Positions 8,974 through 16,719 of a stretch of DNA of 64,000 bases are shown here, piece after piece; the first letter of the stretch is position 1, and each line of letters begins with the position of its first letter. Under the pieces are notes generated by a model, which was not told where the DNA came from, searched no databases, and saw nothing but the letters and a program-made list of their open reading frames with translations. The translations under genes were made by a program, and so were the position numbers. The DNA comes from Dermatophilaceae bacterium. GTDB lineage: Bacteria; Actinomycetota; Actinomycetes; Actinomycetales; Dermatophilaceae. The stretch spans positions 1 through 64,000 of the forward strand of contig JACMPC010000003.1 in assembly GCA_014377705.1 (NCBI GenBank), given 5' to 3'.

Positions 8974-9047
8974 CGACCTAGCGCAGGTCCGTCTTTGATA
9001 GAGCATGAGCGCAGGCGCTCGATCAGTGACGGACCTGCGCTAAGTCG
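8974..9047. terminator. Long interrupted palindrome between convergent genes
   Basis: Two 20-bp arms at 8974-8993 and 9028-9047 are inverted copies with a single G/A change, which still pairs as G-U. The 34-nt loop holds its own small hairpin (GAGCG...CGCTC). It sits 10 bp after fadE5 and 34 bp before the end of the convergent nitrilase gene. A bidirectional terminator is the simplest reading, although there is no T-run. Confidence 0.6.
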
Positions 9048-9080
9048 ACGGCGGCGGCCGGTGACGGCACGCTGCTTTGG

Positions 9081-9902
9081 TCAGAGCGGCAGGCGGCGGT
9101 CGCGCAGTACCGGGAAGGTGGCGCGATAGTCGGTGACCGTGCTCATGTCTACCTCGACGGTGAGCACCTGCTCGTCGCTGCCGGCCATCGCCGCGACGTC
9201 CCCGGTCGGCAGGACGACCTGGCTGTGCCCGCCCATCTCCACCCCGGCGTGGGTGCCGGCCGTGTTGCATGCCACCACGACGCACTGGTTCTCGATCGCC
9301 CGGGCGCGGGCGAGCAACGTCCAGTGCCCCACCCGGCCTGCAGGCCAAGCCGCCGGTATGACGAAGAGCGTTGCCCCGGCGTCGAGCTGAGCCCGGTACA
9401 GCTCTGGGAAGCGCAGGTCGTAGCATGTGGACAGCCCGGCCCGGGCAGCTCCGGCAGACGGCGAGGAGTCGGGCACGTCCACCAGCGACAGGGCTTCCCC
9501 CGCCTCCATCAGCAGCGGCTCACCCTGGCCGAAGCCGAACCGGTGGATCTTACGGTAGGTCGCCGCCAGGGACCCGTCAGCGGCGAAGACCAGCGAGGTG
9601 TTCCACAGCTCCTTGCCGTCGGGCCCGCGCACCCCGGCGCCCGGACGCTCGACGATCGACCCCGCGTGCAGCATGACCCCGGTGTCCCGGGCGGCCGCTG
9701 ACATAGCCTGGGCAACCGGGCCGTCCACGGGCTCGGCGCGCTCGTCCCACCGCTTGTACGAGAACCCGCCGGCGGCCCAGAGCTCCGGGAGCACGACGAG
9801 GTCGACCCCTGCCTGCCCGCGAACGAGACCGGCGGCCCGGGCGACCCGGTCGGAGACAGGCTCCGCGTCGTCATACCCGAGCTGGATCACGGCGATGCGC
9901 AT
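9081..9902 (-). CDS. Carbon-nitrogen hydrolase (nitrilase superfamily)
   Basis: The 273-residue enzyme has the complete Glu-Lys-Cys triad of the nitrilase superfamily: Glu40 in LPELW, Lys118 in YRKIHRFG and Cys160 in STCYDLRFPELYR. The layout and length fit the omega-amidase/Nit branch, which hydrolyses amides such as deaminated glutathione or alpha-keto amides. The exact substrate cannot be told from sequence. It starts one base after the stop of the CopD-CtaG gene and is probably co-transcribed with it, although no functional link is obvious. The gene ends at a long palindrome shared with fadE5. Confidence 0.9.
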   Translation of the reverse strand: MRIAVIQLGYDDAEPVSDRVARAAGLVRGQAGVDLVVLPELWAAGGFSYKRWDERAEPVDGPVAQAMSAAARDTGVMLHAGSIVERPGAGVRGPDGKELWNTSLVFAADGSLAATYRKIHRFGFGQGEPLLMEAGEALSLVDVPDSSPSAGAARAGLSTCYDLRFPELYRAQLDAGATLFVIPAAWPAGRVGHWTLLARARAIENQCVVVACNTAGTHAGVEMGGHSQVVLPTGDVAAMAGSDEQVLTVEVDMSTVTDYRATFPVLRDRRLPL

Positions 9903-9903
9903 G

Positions 9904-11946
9904 TCAGTCTCCTGGTGTCGTCGAGCGGGACAGCGGCGGTGGGGTGGGCCGGCCGTCGCCCGGCCGCTGCGACATCGAGGCCAGATGGGCGTTGTAGGCC
10001 TTCAGGTCGGCGTCGTCGTCGCGATCGGCCTGGCGGTCCAGCCGTCTGGACTCGGCACTGTCCGAACGCACCCAGGCCAGGGTGACCAGCAGGGCCAGGA
10101 TCAACGTGGGGAGCTCGCCGATCCCCCAGGCGACTGCGCCCCCGGTGCGTTGGTCGGCGAGCAGGTCCACCGCCCAGGGCAGGTGGAGGCCCTGGAAGAA
10201 GGCGGGCGCCAGCAGCGAGGTGCCGCTGGTCAGAGCGACCCCGAAGAAGGCGTGGAACGAGATCGTGCCGAAGAGGATGACGAGCAGGAGCGGTGGGGTC
10301 CAGCGCCTGGGTCCCGGGTCGATGCCCACCAGCGCCCATGCGAACAGGTACCCGGCCAGCAGGAAGTGGACGATCATCAGGACGTGCCCGGTGTGCGTGC
10401 GCAGGGCGAGCTCGAACAACGGCGAGTAGTAGAACACGATCAGGGTGCTGAAGAAGATGGCAGCAGCGACGACCGGGTTGCCAATGACCTTCATGTACCG
10501 GGAGTGCACGATAGCGAGCAGCAGCTCACGCGGGCCCAGGGTGTTGTCGGGCCGCGGCTTCAGTGTGCGCAGGGCGAGGGTGACCGGGGCCGCGAGCACC
10601 AGCAGGATGGGAACCGTCATGGCGACCGTCATGTGCATGACCATGTGCACCGAGAACAGAAGTCGTCCGTAGACTCCTGGCGCCCCGCTGGTCGCCCACA
10701 CGAGGATCGCCCAGCCAAGCAACCAGCCCACGGTCCTGCGCACCGGCCACGTGTTGCCCCGGTCGTGCATCGCATTGACGCCGACCAGATACAAGGTCAC
10801 CGCGAGCACGGCCACCCCGAGCCACAGCCAGTCGATGCGCCAGACGGTGAACCAGTCGCTGCTGGTCATCGCGAAGGCGGGTGCGGCAAAGCCGGTCAGG
10901 TCGTATGCCGGGCCCGCGCCGCCCGCCGGGAGGTTGCCACCCGCCGGCTCGCTGCGTGACAGAGCCGCCCCCAGCGCGAAGGCAGCGCCCATGACGGCCA
11001 CCTCCATCAGGGCCAGCCGCGCGAAGAGCCGGCCTGCCAGCGGATCGTCGGTGATCCGGTCCAGCCCGCGTGAGCGCTGGAGCCAGCCGGCGAGCCCGAG
11101 CACGACCAGCGCGACGACCTTAAGGATCACCAGCACGCCGTAGCGCGTCCGCAGGTTGTCCAGGGAACCTACCCGGATCCAGGCATTGGCCACACCGGAG
11201 AGGGCGACGGCGACGAAGCACCAGCCGGCCAGGGTGGAGTAACGCCGGATGCTGACCGCCAGATCTCTGCCGAGCAGGGGTCGCAACATCGCCAGGGCGA
11301 GCAGGCCCCCGACCCAGACGAGCGCTGCAACCAGATGCAGAGCAAGGGAGTTGACCGCCATCTCGTGGCTGGCCTCCCCCGAGGCATGCCCCGCCAGGGA
11401 CAGCGGGAGTATCGCCAGGATGCCGAGAAGGGCCAGGGCCACCATGCCGGCGCGTCGCCGGACGAGCGCCGCGCCGATGGTCACCACCAGGGCTGTCGCG
11501 GAGCTGATCGCGGCGACGCGCAGGAACTCGAACTGGAAGACGAAGGTCTGGAGCTGGGCGCCGAACCCCCGATCCTGCAGTGAGGTGCCTGAGATATCGG
11601 CGAACGAGAAGACGAGGCCGACGAGGCCGGCCAGCACCCACACAACACCGCAGGCGCAGGCGTATCGGGCGGCGGTGATCCGCCGGGAGGTGTCGTGCGA
11701 CTCCGGGATGATCATCCCGGCCACCAGCAGCAGGCCCACGGTGCCCGCCGCGGCGAGGTCGTGAGTGCCGCGCACGATCGGTATCCCCCAGCGGATGAGC
11801 GCACCGGCATCCGGCAGCCCGGCGGCCGGTGCGGCGGACGCGCCTCCGAGCAGAGAGGCGGGGATGACCACGCCGACGACCGCCACCAGGGCGAGGATCG
11901 GGGGCAGCTTCTCAGTCTGCGGGGCTGCGCCCTGTGCCGTGGTCAT
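9904..11946 (-). CDS. CopD-CtaG fusion membrane protein
   Basis: The 680-residue protein has many membrane helices. The N-terminal half resembles the copper-resistance CopD family, with HLVAALVWVGGLLAL and conserved histidines. The C-terminal half is a CtaG/caa3-oxidase assembly domain, with HMVMHMTVAM, HTGHVLMIVHF and FHAFFGVAL, all rich in potential copper ligands. Such fusions are common in actinobacteria and are thought to supply copper to cytochrome c oxidase. ATG 11946 is preferred over GTG 11952, since a TAGGCT hexamer lies exactly 6 nt before it (11958-11953), predicting a leaderless mRNA. The promoter lies back to back with that of the divergent gene at 11973. Confidence 0.88.
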   Translation of the reverse strand: MTTAQGAAPQTEKLPPILALVAVVGVVIPASLLGGASAAPAAGLPDAGALIRWGIPIVRGTHDLAAAGTVGLLLVAGMIIPESHDTSRRITAARYACACGVVWVLAGLVGLVFSFADISGTSLQDRGFGAQLQTFVFQFEFLRVAAISSATALVVTIGAALVRRRAGMVALALLGILAILPLSLAGHASGEASHEMAVNSLALHLVAALVWVGGLLALAMLRPLLGRDLAVSIRRYSTLAGWCFVAVALSGVANAWIRVGSLDNLRTRYGVLVILKVVALVVLGLAGWLQRSRGLDRITDDPLAGRLFARLALMEVAVMGAAFALGAALSRSEPAGGNLPAGGAGPAYDLTGFAAPAFAMTSSDWFTVWRIDWLWLGVAVLAVTLYLVGVNAMHDRGNTWPVRRTVGWLLGWAILVWATSGAPGVYGRLLFSVHMVMHMTVAMTVPILLVLAAPVTLALRTLKPRPDNTLGPRELLLAIVHSRYMKVIGNPVVAAAIFFSTLIVFYYSPLFELALRTHTGHVLMIVHFLLAGYLFAWALVGIDPGPRRWTPPLLLVILFGTISFHAFFGVALTSGTSLLAPAFFQGLHLPWAVDLLADQRTGGAVAWGIGELPTLILALLVTLAWVRSDSAESRRLDRQADRDDDADLKAYNAHLASMSQRPGDGRPTPPPLSRSTTPGD

Positions 11947-11952
11947 GCCCAC

Positions 11953-11966
11953 AGCCTAGGTAGGCT
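11953..11966. promoter_or_regulatory. Back-to-back leaderless promoters
   Basis: The two divergent genes start at 11946 (minus) and 11973 (plus), leaving only 26 bp between them. That gap contains AGCCTAGGTAGGCT, a palindrome made of two TAGGCT -10 hexamers, one on each strand, separated by 2 bp. Each hexamer ends 6 nt before its own ATG. The -35 regions must therefore lie inside the neighbouring coding sequences. Confidence 0.65.
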
Positions 11967-11972
11967 CACCAC

Positions 11973-12881
11973 ATGTCTCCAGATCTGGCAGCACCACTGC
12001 GATTGCACGACCTCGTCGAAGCCTTCGCCGGCACTGCCCAGGCCATCGTGGATCTTGCCCATGCCTGCAGCGATGACGACCTGGCGCGACCCACCGACTG
12101 TCCCGGGTGGTCGGTGCACGACCAGATCTCGCATGTCGTCGGCGTCGAGGCCTGGCTGGCCGGGCACCGGGACCCGCGGGTCGAGATCCCGCCCTACGAG
12201 CACATCAGGAACAGCCTCGGCAAGAAGGTCGAGTATGCCGTGGAGGTGCGTCGTGGGCGCACCGGTGCAGAGGTCCTGGCCGAGCTCGAAAGCGTTCTGG
12301 CCCAACGACTCTCCACCCTGGCCGACCCGGCCCTGACGGACACCAGCGTCATCGACGGGCCGTTCGGTCCGGATCAGGCGGCGACCGTCGTGCTCCTGCG
12401 CACCTTCGACGTCTGGATCCATGAGCAGGACATCCGCTGCGCGCTCGGGCGCCCCGGCAACCTGGACTCTCCGGCGGCGGCGGTGTGCGTGAGCTCGATC
12501 ATGCGCCAGCTACCCAAGCTGATTGCGAGGGGCGCCGCGATCGAGCCGGGGACGACGGTGGTCATCGACGTCACCGGCCCGGGATCGGTGACTGCCCGCC
12601 AGGGCGTCCGGGTCGAGCTGGACGAGCAGGGCCAGGCCCGCGGCCACGTGGTGCCCACTGTGCCCACTGTGCCCAAGGTGCCCACGGGCGAAGCCAACGT
12701 GACCGGCGACCATGCGGTGGCATCCAGCCGGCTGGATCCTCAGGTGACCATCAGCCTGTCCGCCGAGGCCTTCACCCGCCGCGCCGCCGGACGGCGACCG
12801 GTGAGCGACACGGCATACGGCGTGGTCGGCGACGCGGACATCGCGCGGGGCGTTCTGGAGGCGATGGTCGTCACCCACTGA
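11973..12881 (+). CDS. Maleylpyruvate isomerase family (mycothiol-dependent type) protein
   Basis: The 302-residue protein has the N-terminal DinB-like four-helix domain of the MDMPI family: CPGWSVHDQISHVVGVEAWL with the first metal-ligand His, and FDVWIHEQDIRCALGRP with a further His. A C-terminal SCP2-like domain follows. Members use a divalent metal and often mycothiol, but most have unknown substrates. A tract VPTVPTVPKVPTG near residue 230 comes from repeated 9-bp units and looks like a recent linker expansion. A TAGGCT hexamer at 11961-11966 lies 6 nt ahead of ATG, so the transcript is probably leaderless. Confidence 0.85.
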   Translation: MSPDLAAPLRLHDLVEAFAGTAQAIVDLAHACSDDDLARPTDCPGWSVHDQISHVVGVEAWLAGHRDPRVEIPPYEHIRNSLGKKVEYAVEVRRGRTGAEVLAELESVLAQRLSTLADPALTDTSVIDGPFGPDQAATVVLLRTFDVWIHEQDIRCALGRPGNLDSPAAAVCVSSIMRQLPKLIARGAAIEPGTTVVIDVTGPGSVTARQGVRVELDEQGQARGHVVPTVPTVPKVPTGEANVTGDHAVASSRLDPQVTISLSAEAFTRRAAGRRPVSDTAYGVVGDADIARGVLEAMVVTH

Positions 12882-12937
12882 GACCCGCTGAGACCCGCCC
12901 AGACCCGCCCAGACACGCCAGACACGCCAGACACGCC
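12880..12937. repeat. Short tandem repeats after the isomerase-like gene
   Basis: Beginning at the stop codon, the sequence runs through two copies of TGAGACCCGC, two of CAGACCCGCC and three of AGACACGCC, that is, 9-10 bp units diverging from one another. The block lies between the isomerase-like gene and the promoter of the MarR gene. It has no dyad symmetry and looks like slippage-generated sequence. Confidence 0.6.
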
Positions 12938-12964
12938 TCCAGGCAAACTGTTCCAGACAATTGG

Positions 12965-13005
12965 TTGCGTCACGCAAGTAGTGTGTGATACTTGCATGGT
13001 GCAAG
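12965..13005 (+). promoter_or_regulatory. Promoter and candidate operator of the MarR gene
   Basis: A -35-like TTGCGT (12965-12970) and a -10-like GATACT (12987-12992) are separated by 16 bp. Immediately overlapping the -10 is an inverted repeat CTTGCA-TGG-TGCAAG (12991-13005). MarR proteins usually bind such short palindromes in their own promoters. The GGTGGAGG ribosome site and ATG 13034 follow, so autorepression of the regulator-pump operon is likely. Confidence 0.55.
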
Positions 13006-13033
13006 CAAGTTCATGGGTAACGGTGGAGGCACG

Positions 13034-13585
13034 ATGACGATCAGCCTGGAGAGCGCGACCCGGCTCAATATCGAGCTGGTGCGTGTGATGAAGCTCTTCG
13101 CCTCCATGCGGCAGCACGCTCCCAGGGTGCACCCGGGCGTCGAGCCCGCGTCGTACCCGATCCTGTTCAACCTCATCGCCGGGTCTCAACGCGTGTCGCT
13201 GCTGGCCGAGCACGTCTACTCGGACGTCTCCACGGTGAGCCGCCAGGTGACGACGCTGGTCTCGCACGGGCTCCTGGAAAAAGTGACGGACCCCCACGAC
13301 GGCCGGGCCTGCATGGTCTCTCTCAGCACCGAGGGGAGGGCACTCGTGGAGCGACTCAAGGCCATCCGCGGCCAGTGGTTCCGCCACCTGCTGCAGGACT
13401 GGGAGCCGGTCGACGCTGAGGCGTTCGGGGAGTATCTCGAGCGGTTCGCCACGTCCGTCGAGGCGTCCAAGGCCACCCCCTACGAGGTGCCTGCCAGCCT
13501 GCCCGAAGGGCACGCGAACCCGCCCGAAGGGCACGCGAACCCGTCCGGGGCGCCTGCCATATCGTCCGCGCAGGTCTCGGCGTGA
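13034..13585 (+). CDS. MarR-family transcriptional regulator
   Basis: The 183-residue protein has a winged helix-turn-helix with VSLLAEHVYSDVSTVSRQVTTLVSHGLLEK and the wing DPHDGRACMVSLSTEG, as in MarR repressors. ATG 13034 is chosen because a GGAGG lies 5-6 nt before it; a TTG 14 codons upstream has no such site. The tail contains a tandem PEGHANPPEGHAN encoded by a 21-bp direct repeat. The stop overlaps the GTG of the downstream multidrug transporter (GTGA), so the repressor probably controls that pump and responds to its substrates. Confidence 0.92.
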   Translation: MTISLESATRLNIELVRVMKLFASMRQHAPRVHPGVEPASYPILFNLIAGSQRVSLLAEHVYSDVSTVSRQVTTLVSHGLLEKVTDPHDGRACMVSLSTEGRALVERLKAIRGQWFRHLLQDWEPVDAEAFGEYLERFATSVEASKATPYEVPASLPEGHANPPEGHANPSGAPAISSAQVSA

Positions 13586-15315
13586 AGGCCACCGCAACAG
13601 CCCCCGCGGCGGTCACCGGCGGAGGGCTCACGCACCGGCAGATCCTGACCATCATGGCCGGGCTGATGATGGGGATGTTCCTGGCCTCCCTGGACCAGAC
13701 CATCGTCTCCTCGGCCATGCGAGTCATCGCCGACGACCTGCACAACCTCTCCGGCCAGGCCTGGGTCATCACCGCCTACCTGATCACCTCGACCATCGTG
13801 ACGCCGCTGTACGGCAAGCTCTCGGACATCTACGGCCGCAAGCCCTTCTTCACCGCGGCCATCGTCATCTTCCTCGTCGGCTCAGTCCTGTGCTCGTTCG
13901 CCACGTCGATGCCGATGCTGGCCGGCTTCCGCGCAGTCCAGGGTCTGGGCGCCGGCGGCCTCTTCTCCCTGGCCCTGGCTATCATCGGCGACATCGTGCC
14001 TCCCCGTGAGCGCGCCAAGTACCAGGGCTACTTCCTGGCGGTCTTCGGCACCTCGAGCGTCCTCGGCCCGGTCGTCGGCGGCTTCTTCGCCGGACAGGCG
14101 ACCATCCTGGGGATCACCGGCTGGCGCTGGGTCTTCCTGGTCAACATCCCGATCGGTATCATTGCTCTCTTCGTGGTCAACCACACCCTGCGCCTGCGAC
14201 ACACCCGCCTGGACCACCGGATCGACTTCGGCGGCGCCGCGGCGCTGGCCATCGGGCTCGTCCCGCTGCTCTTGGTGGCCGAGCAGGGTCGCGAGTGGGG
14301 CTGGGGCTCCGGCCCGGCCCTGCTCTGCTACGGCATCGGGCTAGCAGGCGCCATCGCGTTCTTCTTCGTCGAACGTGCGATGGGCGCGGAGGCGCTGCTC
14401 CCGCTGCGCCTGTTCACCAACAGGACGGTGGGCGTGGCCTCCATCGCCTCGGTCGTCTTGGGCATGGGCATGTTCGGCGGGCTGGCCTGCCTGCCGCTCT
14501 ACCTGCAGATCGTCAAGGGCGCGACCCCCACCAGCGCCGGCCTGATGCTCCTGCCGATGACCCTGGGCATGATGAGCGGCTCGATCATCTCGGGTCAGAT
14601 CATCTCCAGGACGGGCCAGTACCGCCAGTTCCCGATCATCGGCTCCGGCCTGCTCGTCGTCTCGCTCTTCGGGTTCCACTACGTCGGAGCCGACACCCCG
14701 CTGTGGCAGACGATGATCCTGATGCTGTTCTTCGGTCTCGGCCTCGGCGGAAACATGCAGCCACTGACCCTGGCCGTGCAGAATGCCGTCTCCCCCCGCG
14801 ACATCGGGGTGGCGACCTCCTCGGCGACGTTCACCCGTCAGATCGGCGGCACCCTGGGCACCGCCGTCTTCCTGTCCATCCTGTTCACCGCGGTGCCGAA
14901 CCGGATCCAGACCGCCTTCGCGAAGATCGCACCGACCCCCGAGTTCCAGGAGGCCCTGAAGAACCCCGTGTCCCCCACGGGCAACCCGAAGGCCAACAGC
15001 GACCTCATCACGAGCCTGCAGCAGGCCCGGTCTGGCAGCGGAGGCGGCGCGATCAACCCGTTGAGCGACTCCTCGTTCATCCAGCAGCTCGACCCCCGAC
15101 TGGCCAAGCCGTTCCTGGTCGGCTTCTCCCAGTCGATGGACCTGGTGTTCCTGATCGGCTCCGCAGTCATGGTCCTCGCGTTCGTCGTCGTGTGGTTCCT
15201 GCCCCACGTAGAGCTCCGCAGCGGTTCGTCCTACGAGCACCGCGGCAAGCAAGACGCCGCCGACGCCGCATTGATCCCTGAGGGAGAGGGCGCGTTGCCC
15301 AGCCCCTCCCGCTGA
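13582..15315 (+). CDS. DHA2-family MFS multidrug transporter
   Basis: The 577-residue protein has about fourteen membrane helices. It carries the DHA2 hallmarks LASLDQTIVSSAM in helix 1, motif A GKLSDIYGRKP between helices 2 and 3, and motif C with GPVVGGFF in helix 5. EmrB/QacA-type members export lipophilic drugs and dyes by proton antiport. A loop of about 80 residues before the last helix is typical of the actinobacterial branch. It is translationally coupled to the MarR gene, which gives a self-contained inducible efflux unit. The actual substrates are unknown. Confidence 0.93.
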   Translation: MKATATAPAAVTGGGLTHRQILTIMAGLMMGMFLASLDQTIVSSAMRVIADDLHNLSGQAWVITAYLITSTIVTPLYGKLSDIYGRKPFFTAAIVIFLVGSVLCSFATSMPMLAGFRAVQGLGAGGLFSLALAIIGDIVPPRERAKYQGYFLAVFGTSSVLGPVVGGFFAGQATILGITGWRWVFLVNIPIGIIALFVVNHTLRLRHTRLDHRIDFGGAAALAIGLVPLLLVAEQGREWGWGSGPALLCYGIGLAGAIAFFFVERAMGAEALLPLRLFTNRTVGVASIASVVLGMGMFGGLACLPLYLQIVKGATPTSAGLMLLPMTLGMMSGSIISGQIISRTGQYRQFPIIGSGLLVVSLFGFHYVGADTPLWQTMILMLFFGLGLGGNMQPLTLAVQNAVSPRDIGVATSSATFTRQIGGTLGTAVFLSILFTAVPNRIQTAFAKIAPTPEFQEALKNPVSPTGNPKANSDLITSLQQARSGSGGGAINPLSDSSFIQQLDPRLAKPFLVGFSQSMDLVFLIGSAVMVLAFVVVWFLPHVELRSGSSYEHRGKQDAADAALIPEGEGALPSPSR

Positions 15316-15694
15316 GGTTGGACTGGCACGTGGTCGCCGCGCCTCTGCCGGTGCCGGTGGTCCGTCCCAGGGACGGTCCGAGGATCTGTCAGAGATGGCG
15401 AGCCTGGCTGAGCTCGTACGGCCTCGGGCTCAGGACGGTCGTCTTGCCGTGGTCGCCGTCGTTCTCATCGGGTCGGCGTTGTCGGGCTGGTCCCATCTGT
15501 GAGCCATCATCCCTCGAAGCCGGCTCCGCTGACGTACTACCCTTCTTCTAGGATGCTGTCAGGGGCTGCGGGTGCCGCCGCGACGCTTCCCGCCAACGGA
15601 GGGGACTTCTGAAGATGAGCACCACGGCAGGACCAGTCGTACCCGGGGCCGCGATGAGTCCCTTCGTTTTCCCGTGTCTCGGGGGAAGACCCGA
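15316..15694. other. Intergenic region with possible gene remnants
   Basis: No full gene is seen. A frame at 15395-15502 encodes 35 residues (MASLAELVRPR..., then a hydrophobic AVVAVVLIGSALSG) that resembles the N-terminal start of an ABC exporter membrane domain and stops abruptly. A second frame at 15615-15698 encodes 27 residues after a GGAGGGG site and ends in ATGA overlap with the dehydrogenase start. Both may be relics of a deleted gene; neither is a firm coding call. Confidence 0.35.
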
Positions 15695-16678
15695 ATGATG
15701 GGCGGACCGGAGCTGATCGATGCCACCCTGGAGGGGCTGGTCGTCCCAAGCTTCACGCGGATCGGGTTCGAGGCTCGACGCCGGCTCTTCGGCTGGCAGA
15801 ACCTCGACTCGTACCGGCTCGGGGGCAGGGTGGTTGCCATCACCGGTGCGACCTCCGGGCTCGGGCGCGCCGCTGCGGAACGGCTCGCTGGTAACGGCGC
15901 AACCGTGATCGCTGTCGGCAGGAATCCCGACAAGACCGCACGGGTCGCCGCCGAGATCCGTGAGCTGACCGGCAGTCCCGATGTCTCGGCAACGGTGGCC
16001 GACATGGGGGATCTCAGCTCGGTCCGGCGGGCCGCCGAGCAGATACTGCGCGAACATCAACGGCTCGACGTGTTGATCCACAACGCCGGCGCGCTCACCC
16101 CAACGCGCGTCGAGGCACCGGATGGGACCGAGACGACGATCGCCAGCCAGGTCGTCGGCCCGTTCCTTCTCACCAGCCTGCTACTGGACCGTCTCCAGGA
16201 GTCGGCGCCGGCACGGGTCATCACGATGTCCTCAGGGGGCATGTACGGCGCCGAGCTGACCATAGAACACCTTGAGATGAGCTCCGACCTGTACAACGGC
16301 ACCAAGCAGTACGCCCTGGCCAAACGCGCTCAGGTCACCCTCAATGAGATGTGGGCCCAACGGGTCGGGAAGCAGTCCGTGGTGTTCCAGGCGGTGCATC
16401 CCGGCTGGGCCGACACCCCCGGGGTCCAGGAGTCTCTGCCCACGTTCCGCAGGATCGTCGGACCCTTGCTGCGCGACACTGAAGCGGGTGCCGACACCAT
16501 GGTGTGGCTCGCCTCCGACGACAATGAACCCCTGTCCTGCACCGGCCGGTTCTGGCTCGATCGTCGAGTGCGCTCGATCCACCGCCTCCGAAGCACGAGA
16601 CGATCAGACACCCCCGCACGACGAGAGGACCTGTGGAGCTGGGTCACTGAACGCGCAGGCTGCAACCCACGGACCTGA
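15695..16678 (+). CDS. Short-chain dehydrogenase/reductase
   Basis: The 327-residue enzyme has the NAD(P) motif TGATSGLG, the HNAG motif, a serine in VITMSSGGMYG, and the catalytic YALAK. Together they form a complete SDR active site. The sequence before the Rossmann fold (ELIDATLEGLVVPSFTRIGFEARRRLF) resembles DHRS12-type members. ATG 15695 follows a GGGGGAAG site by 6-7 nt. Substrate is unknown. The unusual C-terminal end is rich in Arg, Ser and Thr. Confidence 0.88.
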   Translation: MMGGPELIDATLEGLVVPSFTRIGFEARRRLFGWQNLDSYRLGGRVVAITGATSGLGRAAAERLAGNGATVIAVGRNPDKTARVAAEIRELTGSPDVSATVADMGDLSSVRRAAEQILREHQRLDVLIHNAGALTPTRVEAPDGTETTIASQVVGPFLLTSLLLDRLQESAPARVITMSSGGMYGAELTIEHLEMSSDLYNGTKQYALAKRAQVTLNEMWAQRVGKQSVVFQAVHPGWADTPGVQESLPTFRRIVGPLLRDTEAGADTMVWLASDDNEPLSCTGRFWLDRRVRSIHRLRSTRRSDTPARREDLWSWVTERAGCNPRT

Positions 16679-16719
16679 CCGCGGGGTGATCGTCGGCTGG
16701 TCAGTCGCGGATGCCGGGC

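Noticed and set aside
9598-10959. A 453-codon plus-strand frame
   Set aside because: It lies antisense to the nitrilase and CopD-CtaG genes and is rich in Gln, His and Arg with no recognisable family.
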